Origin: Mercurialis annua
Lineage: Eukaryota > Streptophyta > Magnoliopsida > Malpighiales > Euphorbiaceae
Length of the DNA stretch: 64,000 bases
Direction of reading: 5' to 3'
Assembly (NCBI RefSeq): GCF_937616625.2
Contig: NC_065570.1
Location: forward strand, 9,868,001 to 9,932,000
In this document: positions 24,830 to 36,416 of the stretch, piece after piece
How the letters are laid out: each line of letters starts with the position of its first letter
Numbering within the stretch: position 1 is the first letter of the stretch
Program-made: the position numbers and the translations under genes
Notes under the pieces: model-generated
Database searches by the model: none
What the model saw: only the letters and a program-made list of their open reading frames with translations
Told to the model about the DNA's origin: nothing

Positions 24830-26893
24830 ATGTGTGCTCCCAATATTTAAATTAGTATCCCAAGTCCAACTTTTATATTAACATTATTTTTTTACATATT
24901 TAATTTTAATATCATTTTAATTCATGAATTAATTCATGTCTTCTTAAAATTGATGCAGTTATCACCTTTTGATTATTGACAAAATTTATTTTATCCTTTT
25001 AACTCTGTTAAAATGAATTGATCAAAAAATGTTATTGTTAAAATTTAACTATTAAATCATTTTTCTAAAGTAATTTTAATAATATGTTTTAAAAAAATCT
25101 GAAAGAAAATTAAAATTAAGACATTTCCAGAATTAAAATTTGGTAATATCCCATCTAGACTTTTTTTGAAAATGTTATTACAAATATAATTAGATTGTGC
25201 AAAATGTTAAAAAAATTAATTATTTAAAATTTAGCACCATGCGACTTTCGTCTGGTAACATTTTGGTGGCACAGACCAATAAATTATAACTCAAATGATA
25301 TAAAAATTAAATAGCAATTTGTTAGATCATAGGTTTAATTTTTCTCACAAATGCTCTCCTCCTCTTTTGTCAAAAATATGTTGGTGGCACATCATCCTAG
25401 CATGTGGATGCCACACGCCGCTCATGACCGCAGCTCATGGAAGCTACGCACCACTAGAGGTGGCAGTGCCTGGTATGCACGTGCCATCTTTATGCTAAAT
25501 AAAATAAATTTTTATTTTGTAAAATTTTTGCAAAAACATATAAATATAAATTTATTTTCTTAATAGGCAAAAAATACAAAAAAAAATTCTTATTATTAAT
25601 CAAAAAGAATACATAATTTTTAGATCAATTAAGCTTTCGATGTTTTTAAATTGTATAAAAAGTCCTTTAGACTTTTTAAAAATGAGCATTTAAACTCATT
25701 TAATTTACTTTTTGAATGCTTAGCACCTCAAGTTTTTAGTAAATATTTTAAATATTAAAATTATTTTTGAACTTTTTTCTTATATGACTATGAGAGACAT
25801 GTGAGCAACTAACGAGTGTTTCAAACAGTATTTGACGAAAGATCCTCTTTAATCTACTTTAAAATAAAAAGGGTTTAATTGTGCCCAAAATTATTTTAAG
25901 GGTTTATATGCGCTTTTAAGAAAACTATAAAGATTTTTTTATATCTTTATTCTTTTTAATATTGTATGGTTAATTTTAAATAATTAATATAATAGTTTTA
26001 AAATTTCAACTTGTTCTCAGAAAACTTTTTTTTTTTTAAGTTTAAAGATTCTTAATCTTTAAAATATTATAAATTGAGATATATCCAAATGTGATATGCT
26101 TAGCTAATTTTCTTAAGCTGTATACCGGAATATGATATGTTTATTTAATGGGTCAACACGTGTTGAGCTGTCTAATTCATTTATTTAAAATCGCAATATA
26201 TATGAAACGTCCATTTAACATATTTACTAATAAATATAAAAAATAATTATTTGCAATGTCTATTAATACATATTTAACTTGTTTAATTCATTTTCTATTA
26301 AAATAAAAGTTATCATGCTTACAAAAACATACCACTAGATAAATAGCATTACAGCCATCTTAATAGCGTACAACTATAAATCATTGGTGAATGGTTGAAA
26401 TTGAGATCTCAGCAATAAAAAAATTATAATATAATGTTATATGATTATATTTGGATCAGAAATAATAATTAATATAGGTCTAAACGTCTACACGGATAAC
26501 GCATATTTTAACTAGTTTAATCGTTATTTTTACGTGCCATAAATTAGTTTATCCGTTTCCAAACTCGTATAAACTCAAAGTGAATCCGCTTAACTTCGTA
26601 TCAATATCGTGTCATGTAAATCAATTTTTTCGGAAACTGTCAGTCCTAATCAGACTATGATACCCACTATTTTTAGAGTGTCAACTTCATAAGTATATAT
26701 TTCTCAATTCTAGCACTCTACACATACACAATCTCCGGCTCTTTTGATTAAAAGCAAGCTTTTCAATCTCTTGCCCATAAAATGAAAATAATAAAACCGA
26801 AATATCTTTTGTACTATTACTATATTAACATAGCAGAATAACATATTCGGTGCATTTACAAACCAACTCTACTCCATACAGCTAAACCTGATT
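24830..26893. other. Intergenic and promoter of the receptor kinase, no other gene seen
   Basis: AT-rich. The last few hundred bases should hold the promoter and 5' UTR of the kinase gene at 26894. An odd GC-richer patch (25375-25490, CATGTGGATGCCACACGCCG) has no coding logic that I can find. Confidence 0.4.
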
Positions 26894-29369
26894 ATGGAGA
26901 ACATTGGGGTAATGATCATTTCAATCCTTACGATTTTACTTGTGTCACACTCCATCTTCGCTCTTCCTAACCGGCCTTGCGGCAGCTGCGGCCGTTTTCC
27001 GGTACCATATCCGTTGAGCACTCGCCCGGATTGCGGCGACCAACGCTACAAGCTCCGTTGCACGGCAACCAACCTATGGCTGGATGGTCTAAATGGGTCA
27101 ACTTACATGATCACATCCATTAACCCATTACTCAGAAAACTCATAATTCAACCACCAAACTTGCCCAACAACACTTGCATCTCTAGTAATCTTCAGCTCA
27201 ATCCCAATCTTCCCTTTACCATCACTACCAGCAACACCATTTTGTTATTCAACTGTACAAATTCAATCTTGAAATTGAAGCCTCCACTTGACTGTTCACC
27301 TGCTAGCATTTGTCATAGCTATATTAAAGAGCATGCAGCTTCCTGTCAGAGGACTCCACTGTGTTGTTCGTTCAAGACTGATCCGAAACAAAGTGGCGAC
27401 GCGATTAAGGGGTATGGTGCGGAGTGCAGCGCATATCAGAGTTTTGTGAACTTGGATTTGAAGAAATTAGAGGGTTTGAAAAAGAAGTGGCCTGAGGCTG
27501 GAGTGGAGATTGAATGGTTGTTGCCTCAGGAGCCAGTTTGCAAGCTTCCTGTGGACTGTAAAGAGTTGTTGTACTCGAAATGCTTGGCTGATCGGATGAT
27601 TTTCGGACAGAAAAAATGCTTCTGTGATGCTGGATTTAAGTGGGATCCCATCAATGGACTGTGTCAAAGTGAGTATTTACTAATCTTGTTTTTCCATTTT
27701 AGTCATCTTTTTAAGATCATTGTTAGGATAAAATGTTTCAGTGGTACTAAATTTTTTTCTCTGTTTTTATTTGGTTCCAACACTTTAATCCCTATCAAAT
27801 TGGTACTGTAACTTTCATTTCATTTTAATATAAAATATTTCATATCAAAAGAATTCGATATGATAATCGTTGGATATCTTGCTATGTAAGACACTACGTA
27901 GTAGCATTCTAAGAATATGTTTCATTTTGTCGTCATATTAGATCGAAAAGTGACGAGGTCTTATCACCTATAATAAAATATAAGTATTTGATACCATTTT
28001 GATGGAATTGAAGTCTTGGTATCAAATTGAAGCATAAGGTAAGGCTTTGGTACCACTTAGGCTTTTATCCCACATCGTTAGCTCAACACAATTTTGATTC
28101 CTCTTTTGTAGACATAAAGTGTCGACCCGGTAAAGCTTGCAAGAAAAAAAAGAAAAAGACTGCACTTTTTGCTGGTATGTACTATTTTTCCATTTCTATA
28201 AATTGTACCGTCAGGTTTTATATTTTATCATTCAGTCTTGAAATTTTGTATATGAAATTCTAATTGGATGATTATCCTTTCAAATCTATCCATCAGGAGC
28301 GGCCCTTGCAGGAGTTGCAATCCTAATAATTGCAGTAGCTGTGATTCTGTTCTACAAGCAGCGTCACACCTCACAGCAGGCACAAAAGAATATGGTAAAA
28401 GAGCGGAAAGAGATGTTAAGCGACAAACATAGCGGAAAATCGTCCCGGATTTTCACCGGCAGGGAGATTGTAAAAGCAACAAACAACTTTTCCAAAGACA
28501 ATCTTATTGGTTCTGGGGGATTCGGTGAAGTCTTCAAGGGCGTTCTTGACGACGGAACAATAACCGCCATGAAACGCGCCAAGCTTGGAAACACGAAAGG
28601 CAATGATCAGGTACTAAACGAGGTTCGAATTCTTTGCCAGGTGAATCACAGGAGCCTTGTAAGACTCCTCGGCATCTGTGTCGAGCTTGAGCTGCCTATC
28701 ATGATTTACGAGTACATTTCGAATGGGACTCTCTTCGAGCATCTTCATTGTCAACAATCGAGCAACTGGACTCCGCTGTCCTGGCAACGCAGGCTACGCA
28801 TTGCACATCAGACAGCGGAGGGTTTAGCGTATCTCCACTCTGCAGCTTTGCCTCCAATTTACCATCGCGACGTGAAATCGAGTAACATTTTGCTCGACGA
28901 AAGGCTTAACGCGAAAGTTTCCGATTTTGGGCTATCTAGACTAGTGGAGACAAGTGAAAACAATGATAGTCATATCTTTACTTGTGCTCAAGGTACTCTA
29001 GGTTATCTTGACCCGGAATACTATCGGAATTTTCAGCTGACGGATAAGAGCGATGTTTATAGCTTTGGAGTTGTTTTAATGGAGATTTTGACTTCTAAGA
29101 AGGCTATTGATTTTAGCAGAGAAGAAGAAGATGTGAACCTGGTGGTTTATATGAAGAAGGTGATTGAGGAAGACAGAATAGCCGATGCAATTGATCCGAG
29201 TCTGAAAGAGAGCGCGAGCAAAATGGAATTGGAGATGATGAAAGCATTGGGAACTCTGGCTGCAGCTTGTTTGGATGAGAAGCGGCAGAATCGGCCATCG
29301 ATGAAAGAAGTTGCCGATGAGATTGAGTACATTATTAATATTACTGAAGCTAAGGTTTCTAAATGCTAG
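26894..29369 (+). CDS. WAKL20: Wall-associated receptor kinase-like protein (WAKL20/15 type)
   Basis: Plasma-membrane receptor-like Ser/Thr kinase with a predicted cell-wall-facing ectodomain. Exons: 26894-27668, 28112-28174 and 28297-29369, all GT-AG, 636 residues. Visible: a signal peptide (about 1-24); a Cys-rich GUB_WAK-type domain starting RPCGSCGRFPVPYPLS; a WAK-associated C-rich region with CCSFK and CFCDAGFKWDP; a basic juxtamembrane run KACKKKKKK; a membrane helix at about 281-299; and a kinase domain with G-loop GSGGFGEVFKG (351-356), Lys372 in TAMKRAK, catalytic HRDVKSSNILLD (Asp471) and DFGLSRL (Asp489), then GTLGYLDPEYY. All key residues of an RD kinase are present and the length is normal. 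No EGF repeat is seen, as in the WAKL15/20 group rather than true WAKs. WAKL20 versus WAKL15 orthology is not settled here. The gene converges on the eIF3g-like gene. Confidence 0.9.
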
Positions 29370-29914
29370 TTATTTCTGTTGGAATAAGTTCAAACTGAAT
29401 TTTGATAAAAGTAGTTGCTTGTTTTCTTTCTTATTGTTCTGTAAAAAATGCATTAGAATTTACCAATTGCAGAGAAGAATTCTGACAGGACGAATTAAGA
29501 TATCATAATCATAGCATCAGATTGCAACTCATTTACTATTATATATGTTCAAAGCAACACAATATAGCTGAAACTTGCCAACATATTCAGAAACAGGATA
29601 ATCAATATGGCAAAAATGAACCACAAGATATCCAGCTCTTCAGTGGAAACCTATTTAGTACGGAAAAGAAACGGAAATGCCAAATCAGGAAACAACACAA
29701 CAACAATTTTTACAAGAGAAGATTATAAATGTGAAGTTTTGAATTTCGGAAGCATATCCAGATATGCCAGAACGAAGGGCTCGACAAGTTTCCGTGCAAT
29801 ATCAAACCCAAACGGTTAGCAGAAAGTACTACTTAAAGCCTTAGTTGAACATCATATCTAAATCTGTACACTTTTAGCTATGATATTCTAGAATTTGGAC
29901 TCGTTGGAGCCATG
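29370..29914. other. Convergent 3' regions
   Basis: A 545-bp spacer between two tail-to-tail genes, expected to hold both 3' UTRs. The short open frames here are not supported as genes. Confidence 0.5.
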
Positions 29915-31484
29915 CTAAGCTTTGTCGTGATATAACCAATCCGCACGAAGAATGAGATGGTCATATCCATAACCATCAAGCCTGTTGATTGCTCTCTGAG
30001 CATCAAACTTGCTGATAAAAGTGACCAACGCAAAGCCTCTATTCAAACCAGTACGGCGATCAGTTGCCACGTACATATCAAACAGTTGTCCAAATGAGCT
30101 AAAGAGATCAACCAAATCAGATTCAGAAGTATCCTTATTGATGCTGCGAACCATCACCGTATTCTCTTGATACCTATGATTGATATCAGACACACTAGTG
30201 GTACTCTTGTCAATGACGGAACCGCCAGCTGATGAAGAAGGCTTGTTGTAGTTGGGGCACTTTGATGTCCAGTGATCACCCTTGATGCTACAAGTCATGC
30301 ATACCATAAGAGCACTATCTTTGTTTGCAAGCTGAGACAGAGCTTCTGTTTTCCCTACTGGATACCCTGTTTTCAATTCCCACAAGCTATGTGATTGGTA
30401 CAGAGTAACAAATTAAGCAAATCAATAATGAAACACTAGTCAGAAACTGAAAAATTATGCTTCACACCACTAAACAGAAGCATCAAACGAAATAATACCG
30501 AAACATAAAGAAACGAAATGATATTATTACAAAAATGGGTTAAAAATATAGAGTTGAAGCATTTTCAGAAATGTAAAGGAAACGTGCGGTGATCTCGTAG
30601 TTCCTACGGGTGCAGATCTCATCTACCGGGGGACGCCTGAGGAAAACTTTTCCTAACTTTCCAGTATACTGATCAGCATTGTACTAGAAAGTGTCATGCA
30701 ACATGAATCGAACACAACACGATTGCTATGTTAAGCAACTTTTGATTCTTTTTACTTAAAAACTGTTCTAGCTTAAATGAATAATAAATTTGAAGAATGA
30801 ACCTGACAGACTATTCCTATCTCCAATCCCGAAATTATTGGGTTTCTGAAATCATACAAAAATAAGACTTGGGCAATAAGCAATCACCTCTCAACTATCA
30901 AACTACGGAAACTCGTAATTTGTTTTAACCTAAAGTTGAATATGGCAACGGGCAAGTTAAACAGTTGGATCAAAAATTCAATCTCAGAAACCCTAAAATC
31001 ATACTAAAAACTGACTGCATCAAAATCAGCAACAGAAACCCAAAATAAGCAACAAATGACTAGTAAATCATAGCACATTTAATCAAAAGCTTTAAGAAAC
31101 AAGAATAAAAAAAATGTTACGAATAGAAAATAAACCTGTAACAGAGTTGGACAACTGTAGAAATATCTCCTCAGCGGAAACGACAGTAAGAGCACCATTA
31201 AAAACAGCAGCACCGCCGAACTTACGCCATGAACGCCTCGCCAGAACTTTCGTCGGAAGTAAAGTTTGACGAACTCTAGTTGTTGTTATGAGTTTGACTA
31301 CATGCATTTTCTCATTAAACTTGAATTCTATCACAATTTTTATTCCATTCTCGTCTGGTCCTATCACTCGTCTTGGTGGGAGTAGATAGTCCAGGTTTAT
31401 CTCGACGTCTTCAAGGTCCGACCACCGGATTTTTTTTTCGTTTTCCGGTGGACGAGTAACGGGTTCCTCGTCAGAAAACGCCAT
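29915..31484 (-). CDS. TIF3G: Eukaryotic translation initiation factor 3 subunit G (diverged paralog)
   Basis: Subunit of eIF3, which helps load mRNA on the 40S ribosome in the cytoplasm. Exon 1 is 31484-31136 and exon 2 is 30366-29915. The acceptor GAAAACAG|GG keeps the phase from the ACAG|GTTTAT donor; the more upstream ATAG acceptor would put the frame into a stop. Total is 266 residues. The N-terminus has the eIF3g signature IRWSDLEDVEINLDYLLPPR and VIGPDENGIK. A CCHC-type knuckle MVCMTCSIKGDHWTSKCP follows, then a C-terminal RRM with RNP2 VMVRSI and RNP1 RGFALVTF, ending GYGYDHLILRADWLYHDKA. Compared with the usual plant subunit (about 290 residues) it is short and shows non-consensus changes (RGFALVTF for RGFGFVNF, LQLSNSVTG for a Pro-rich linker). 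That suggests a second, relaxed paralog such as TIF3G2. A MULE lies about 150 bp upstream. Confidence 0.85.
30581..30687 (-). other. GC-rich island inside the eIF3g intron; candidate cassette exon
   Basis: The segment is far richer in G+C than the surrounding intron. On the minus strand it starts after a good acceptor (CACTTTCTAG) and contains a possible donor (CCCCG|GTAGATGAG, or GCAC|GTTTCC). It holds a self-complementary CGTAG/CTACG hairpin. Included after exon 1 it would give an immediate stop (third in-frame codon), the behaviour of a poison exon. The identity is otherwise unknown. Confidence 0.35.
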
Positions 31485-31849
31485 TGTTATTGTTATTGGA
31501 GAAGGGGTTTTGGGTTTTCTGTTTGTAAAATATTCGAGGGGGCAGTTTTTGTACTGTGGTAGTACATTTCTCTTTGGCTATAACAGAATTCCACGTGGAA
31601 CTGATTTTCTTTGTGGCCAGGCCACTTTATAAATAAAAGGGCTTTTTATATAAAATACTGATTTTGGCAGCCCATTTACTTTTATACAGTACAAGTTAAA
31701 TCTTTACTTTACCTACCTCATTTTCTTACTTTAATAACTTGTACTTCAAATTTCTTTCTTTTATACGATTTTTCTTATTTCTCTCAATCATTCTTCTTCT
31801 TCTCCATGATTTCTTTTGAGATGTGAAAGAAATTTTCCACGATTTCTGC

Positions 31850-31990
31850 TCTTTCGCTTCCGCCGTTCCGCCTCTGCCGTTCCGCTTCCGCCGTTCCGCC
31901 TCTGCCGTTCCGCCGTTCCGCCGTTCCGCTTCCGCTGTTCCGCCTCCGCCGTTCTATTTCCATCGTTTCGTCTTTGTCTCGCCGCGCCAT
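31850..31990. repeat. CCGTTCCGC minisatellite
   Basis: Irregular tandem copies of GCCGTTCCGCCTC/GCTTCCGCCGTTCC within the left arm of the MULE. It keeps long frames open on both strands by composition alone. Confidence 0.75.
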
Positions 31991-32520
31991 CTTTCTTTTA
32001 TCTTTTTGATTTTAGATCTGAAATTTGTTGTTCTTTTTTTTTCATTTTCAGATCTGTAATTTGTTTATCTTTTACTGTTTATCCACCATTAAACATGTAT
32101 AAAGAGTATATTTAAAGAATCTAATACTTATTTCATGTTATGTAGAATAATTTTGTGATTTTATGTAATAAAATTTTGTTGTTTTCTGCATTTTTTGTGT
32201 TTTGTTGTATTTCTGCGTTTTTTTATTTTGCAGAACGATTTATTGATGATGATTGATTGCTGAATCATTGTAATGTTACAGTGTTGTTGATTTTATGTTG
32301 ACTTTATGTTGATATCAACTGATTTTTTTTATTTTAACATTGACAAATAAGATAATATTGTCAGTGAAATAAACTTTTGTTGGATGAAATGAAATTGTAT
32401 CATAACCGGCTTTGTCGAAATTTAGTTAGGTGTGAGAGGTGGAAAACGGAAAAAAATTATACAAGTGATATTGAAGGAACTGTGCGGCTGCTAGCTCATC
32501 AATACAATAATTTAAGACTA

Positions 32521-33000
32521 ATTTTATTTTTCTTTAAATGATTGAAAAATCAAAATATTATCAACAGTATATCAACAACATATCAACATAAAATTGAAAA
32601 TCAAAAAAAGTTGAAATACTTATCAACATAATGTCAACAATAAATTAACAACGAATTAACATAAGGAATAAAATAAAATATAATTTTTTGAAAAACTGTG
32701 ACAATTAACAAAATATCAACAAGAAATCAACAACATGTCAACATAATAATGCAAACATATAATTTATTTTTCTTTCAATGATTGAAAAATCAACATATTA
32801 TCAACAGTATATCAACAACATGTCAACATAAAATTGAAAATCAAAAAAAGTTGAAATACTTATCAACATAATGTCAACAATAAATCAACAACGAATCAAC
32901 ATAAGGAATAAAATAAAACATAATTTTTTGAAAAACTGTGACAATTAACAAAATATCAACAAGAAATCAACAACATGTCAACATAATAATGCAAACATAT
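32521..33000. repeat. Two tandem 240-bp units
   Basis: 32521-32760 and 32761-33000 are nearly the same with an exact 240-base offset and only a few substitutions (for example TTTAAATG versus TTTCAATG). Both units are rich in ATCAACA/TCAACAT repeats. They form the spacer between the two arms of the MULE. Confidence 0.92.
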
Positions 33001-34147
33001 AATTATCTAGTATCGGTTAAATTTTATTTTATTTAATTTATTTCGCTGACAAAGTTATCTAATTTGCCAATTTAAAAAAAAAATTCCAATGTTAAAATCA
33101 AGGAAATACTAACTGATTATCAACACAAAATCAACAACAAATCAACAACACTGTAACATTATAATAATTCAACAATCAACCATCATAAAAAAATCGAGCT
33201 GCAGAATAAATAAACACAGAAATACAACCAAACACAAAAATAAAATGCAGAAATAACAAAAAATTATTCCATATAACCATAATTGTATATTACATAACAT
33301 GAAATTAACATTATATTCTTGAAATATAATCTATATACATGTTTAATGATGAAAAAACAGTAAAATAATTTTAGATCTGAAAATAAAAAAGAAGAAAAAG
33401 AAGAAGAATGAACAAATTTTAAATCTGAAATCAAATAGATGACAAGACGAGCAGAGGAGATGATGGCGTTGGCGAAGATGACAACGGAGACGATGATGAG
33501 AACGATGACGGAGGAGCGTAGGAATAGAGGACGGCGAAGCGGAAGACGGCGGAGAGGAAGAGAGAGGAAGATGAGCTGAGAGGAAGAGAGAGGAAGATGA
33601 GCTGAGAGGAAGAGAGAATTGAATGATGAGGAGAGAGAAAATAAATGAAATTATGATGATTGTGCTATTAGGGTTGAATATATAAGATCCGTATAAAAGT
33701 TAGAATCAGCTCCGTGTATGGTAGTTTAGTAAGTGAAAAATATGATATGTATAAAAGTAAACAATTAGTCAATGTAGGTTGTTTGTGTAAAAAGCCCTAA
33801 ATAAAAACAAGTAAATTTGGCTCGTTATATTTTTAGTTCCTCTTTAAACAAAATGTATTTGTAGGATTAAATTAAGTTTAGCAAAAACAAATTAAAATTA
33901 AAAGTTTGAAAAATGTGTTTTTTATTATTATTGTTGAAGACTTTTAATGTACACCTAGTTGTTTTTAATTAATAATGTTGTGATATTTTTTATTTTAAAA
34001 TAATATTAAATGAAAAGTGAGATACTATACTGTAATTAGTATATTTTTACATATTTTATACATTGACCATTATTTTAATTTGTCTTACCCAATTGTTGCA
34101 ATGAATAATATAATGATTTTTAATAGATCAAGAATATTTTTTAATTG

Positions 34148-35347
34148 ATAAAATTCATACCGAGGTTTCTGTATTATATTATTTTCATTTTGAAAGTCTT
34201 TATATTAATTTTTCATTTTTCTAATCACTCTACTTACCTAATTTTTGATTTTCTCTTTTTTAATTTTTTCCAGTTCTCTACTTACAATTTATTTTTCCTT
34301 TGGTCATATAAAAGGGTATAAAAATCAAAAATTAGTTAATTAGAGAGACTAGAAAAACAAAAAAAAACAAAAAAGATTAATTTTAGCATTTGAGATCGGA
34401 CCGGAAGAATTAATAAGATCCTAAGGTCGAAGTCTTCTCACTTTGACTCTTGACGTTGTCCAAAATGATTCATATCACACCAAAACTTGACTCCGTCAGT
34501 TTTTCTGTTAAGTGATGACGTGGTATGTATGGACAAAGTTAAAAAACATCCTTAATATTTAAAATACTTACCAATTTTATATTTATAAATTTTTTTAACC
34601 ATTTTTACCCTCTCCTTCAATTAAATATCAATTATTAAAATATACTTAAAATTAAAATATTTATTAAAACAATTAAACCAATTAAAAATAAATTTAAACT
34701 TAATTAAATTAAATTAAAAATTAAAAATGTAAATGTAATTTAATATAAAAATTAAAAAAAATTATAATAAAAAATCACTGGAGAAGACGAACGGGACAAA
34801 CCCGTTCGTCTTCTCCATTTGATTATTATTTTAATTTTTTTAATTTTTAGTTGAAATGTTTTTTGTAGCAGATTGCAGATGTGGTTTTCGGCGGGTATTT
34901 GGGGGTGGGTTGGTGAATTAGATTTAGTTAGTTGGATTTTGAAGCGTTTTATTAGATTTTAAAGCGTATAATTTTATTTTGAAATATTTAACTGTGTTTC
35001 AATTGTTTTAATAAATATTTTAATTTTAAGTATTTTTAAAAATATAAATGAAGAAGAGTGTGAAAATTGGTAAGTATTTTAAATATTAAGGATTTTTTTG
35101 AATATTTTTTCTATGTGCCACGTCATCATTTAACAGAAGAAACTAACGAAGAAAAATTTTCAGTGTGGTGTTAGTCGTTCTGAACAACTACACGATGTGA
35201 AGTGAGCCAACCTCAATTTTAGGGTCTTATTAATTCTTTTGGTCCGATTTTAAGGGTTAAAGTGAGCCTTTTACCAACAAAAAATAGTATAAAGTGTTTT
35301 ATAACAAAAATGATATAGTACAAAAACATAAATATGAATTTAACCTT
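34148..35347. mobile_element. Diverged MITE interrupted by a foldback element
   Basis: The outer ends (AAATTCATACCGAGGTTTCTG... and ...AAACATAAATATGAATTTAACC) resemble the ends of the MITE at 821-1107, including TGTATTATAT/ATGATATAGTACA. The interior of that family has been replaced by the ~900-bp foldback at 34379-35276. No clear target duplication remains. Confidence 0.5.
34379..35276. mobile_element. Large foldback element with central perfect hairpin
   Basis: The two halves are inverted copies along most of their length: GATCGGACCGGAAGAATTAATAAG at the left is mirrored by CTTATTAATTC...GGTCCGATTTTAAGG at the right, and GATGACGTGG by CCACGTCATCA. The centre is a perfect 17-bp stem with a 5-base loop (34779-34817: TGGAGAAGACGAACGGG, ACAAA, then the complement). 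A transcript would form a long double strand. No coding capacity. Confidence 0.7.
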
Positions 35348-35451
35348 TTTAAATCAAATTTTTATTTATTAATTAAATAAAAAAGTAAATTACAGATAAA
35401 ACGGGAGAACACCACCTCATTTTAAAAAACTAGTTTCGTATTACGTGCTAT

Positions 35452-36408
35452 CATGCCCGGCCTTAGGCATAGGCCACTAAGACATATGCCTAGGGCCATA
35501 AATATTAGAGGGCCCCATATTTATATGGTGTCCTTTAGAAAAATTAATGCTATATTAAATCTTTTAGAATTTTTTATTAATTTTTAGGCTTAATTGCACC
35601 AAAAATCACCAACTTTCGCGTGTTTTTGGTATTTAACATAATCTTTTTTTCTTGGCATAAAAAATCATCAACTTTCATTTTTTGGCGTATTCGTCCACCT
35701 AACCGTTTTCTTTGAAAAATTAAGCATAAAACGACGCTGTTTTACATTCAAAACGGCGCCGTTTCATATCCCGCGGACATATATGCCAAAATTTAAAAGT
35801 TGGTGATTTTATATGCCAAGAAAAAAAGATTATGTTAAATACCAAAAACACGCGAAAGTTGGTGATTTTTTATGCAATTAAGCCTAATTTTTATCATAAT
35901 AGGTGTAATTTTTATTTTAAAATTTAATCAGATTTTTACTTATTAGGAATAAATATTAAAAGGCCTTTTTTTGTGATAGGTGTTGTAATTTATTTAAGAA
36001 AAATTAATTATACTCTTTAATAATGACTAGTAGTACAAACAAAAATAATATGCAGTTTACATAATATTAGGGACTAATCTATTTTTTTTTTCTATCTGTT
36101 AATTTATCTAATAGAAAAAAAGAGTAAAATACACTATGTATGTTTATATTTTATTTTTTTATAAAAATACATTTTTTTCAAAGAAATATTATAAAAATCT
36201 ACTAAAATCTATAGAATATTTATTAAAAATCTACTAAAAATTTACCAATAATCTACTGAGAGTGTTTCTTTGTAAAAATAAAGTAAAAGGAAGTGTATTA
36301 TCATGACGAGTTTATTTTTACAAACAAATTTACGAAAATAGATATTTTTATAAAATAATAGTATTAAAAACTTTGTCTAGGGCCTCGGTTTATCTAAAGC
36401 CGGCCCTG
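35452..36408. mobile_element. Non-autonomous hAT element with nested MITE
   Basis: A 957-bp element flanked by the perfect 8-bp duplication CGTGCTAT (35444-35451 and 36409-36416). It begins CATGCCCGGCCTTAGGC and ends GCCGGCCCTG; the inverse CAGGGCCGGC is the widespread plant hAT terminus. The inner GCCTAGGGCC / CTAGGGCCTCGG motifs are also typical. A second element is inserted at 35587-35884. Confidence 0.85.
35587..35884. mobile_element. MULE-type MITE nested in the hAT element
   Basis: A 298-bp element with about 100-bp, nearly perfect terminal inverted repeats (GGCTTAATTGCACC... and ...GCAATTAAGCC). The 9-bp duplication is TAATTTTTA (35578-35586 and 35885-35893). The middle carries ACGGCGCCGTTTC, a palindromic core. 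The high match of the arms implies recent insertion. Confidence 0.88.
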
Positions 36409-36416
36409 CGTGCTAT

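Larger units (their letters stand above)
31639..33797. mobile_element. Long-TIR MULE, non-autonomous
   Basis: A 2159-bp element bounded by GGGCTTTTTATATAAA on the left and, inverted, GGGCTTTTTACACAAA on the right. It is flanked by the perfect 9-bp duplication TAAATAAAA (31630-31638 and 33798-33806). Each arm is several hundred bases of imperfect inverted repeat (compare 32000-32290 with 33120-33440). The left arm has a CCGTTCCGCC/TTCCGCTTCC minisatellite (31850-31990) and the right arm a GACGGCGAAGCGGAAG-like counterpart. The open frames over the minisatellite encode low-complexity peptide and are not called as genes. No transposase is present. Confidence 0.85.

Noticed and set aside
25351..25563. 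70-residue open frame on a GC-richer patch
   Set aside because: No recognisable motif or splice context, and the sequence is repetitive in GCCAC/GTGGC words.
28364..28603. Minus-strand open frame inside the receptor kinase exon
   Set aside because: Shadow of the kinase coding sequence; no independent support. The same applies to the minus-strand frames at 29113-29332 and 27467-27667.
30581..30687. 5S rRNA-mimic or other known RNA in the eIF3g intron
   Set aside because: Compared from memory with plant 5S rRNA; the sequence does not match, so no known RNA class was assigned.
31784..32115. Long open frames on both strands rich in Arg/Ser/Ala/Phe
   Set aside because: They overlap each other on a CCGTTCCGC minisatellite inside a MULE arm; open by composition, with no domain.
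32521..33000. Repeats considered as a CRISPR-like array
   Set aside because: Only two 240-bp tandem copies without spacers, in a plant nuclear MULE.
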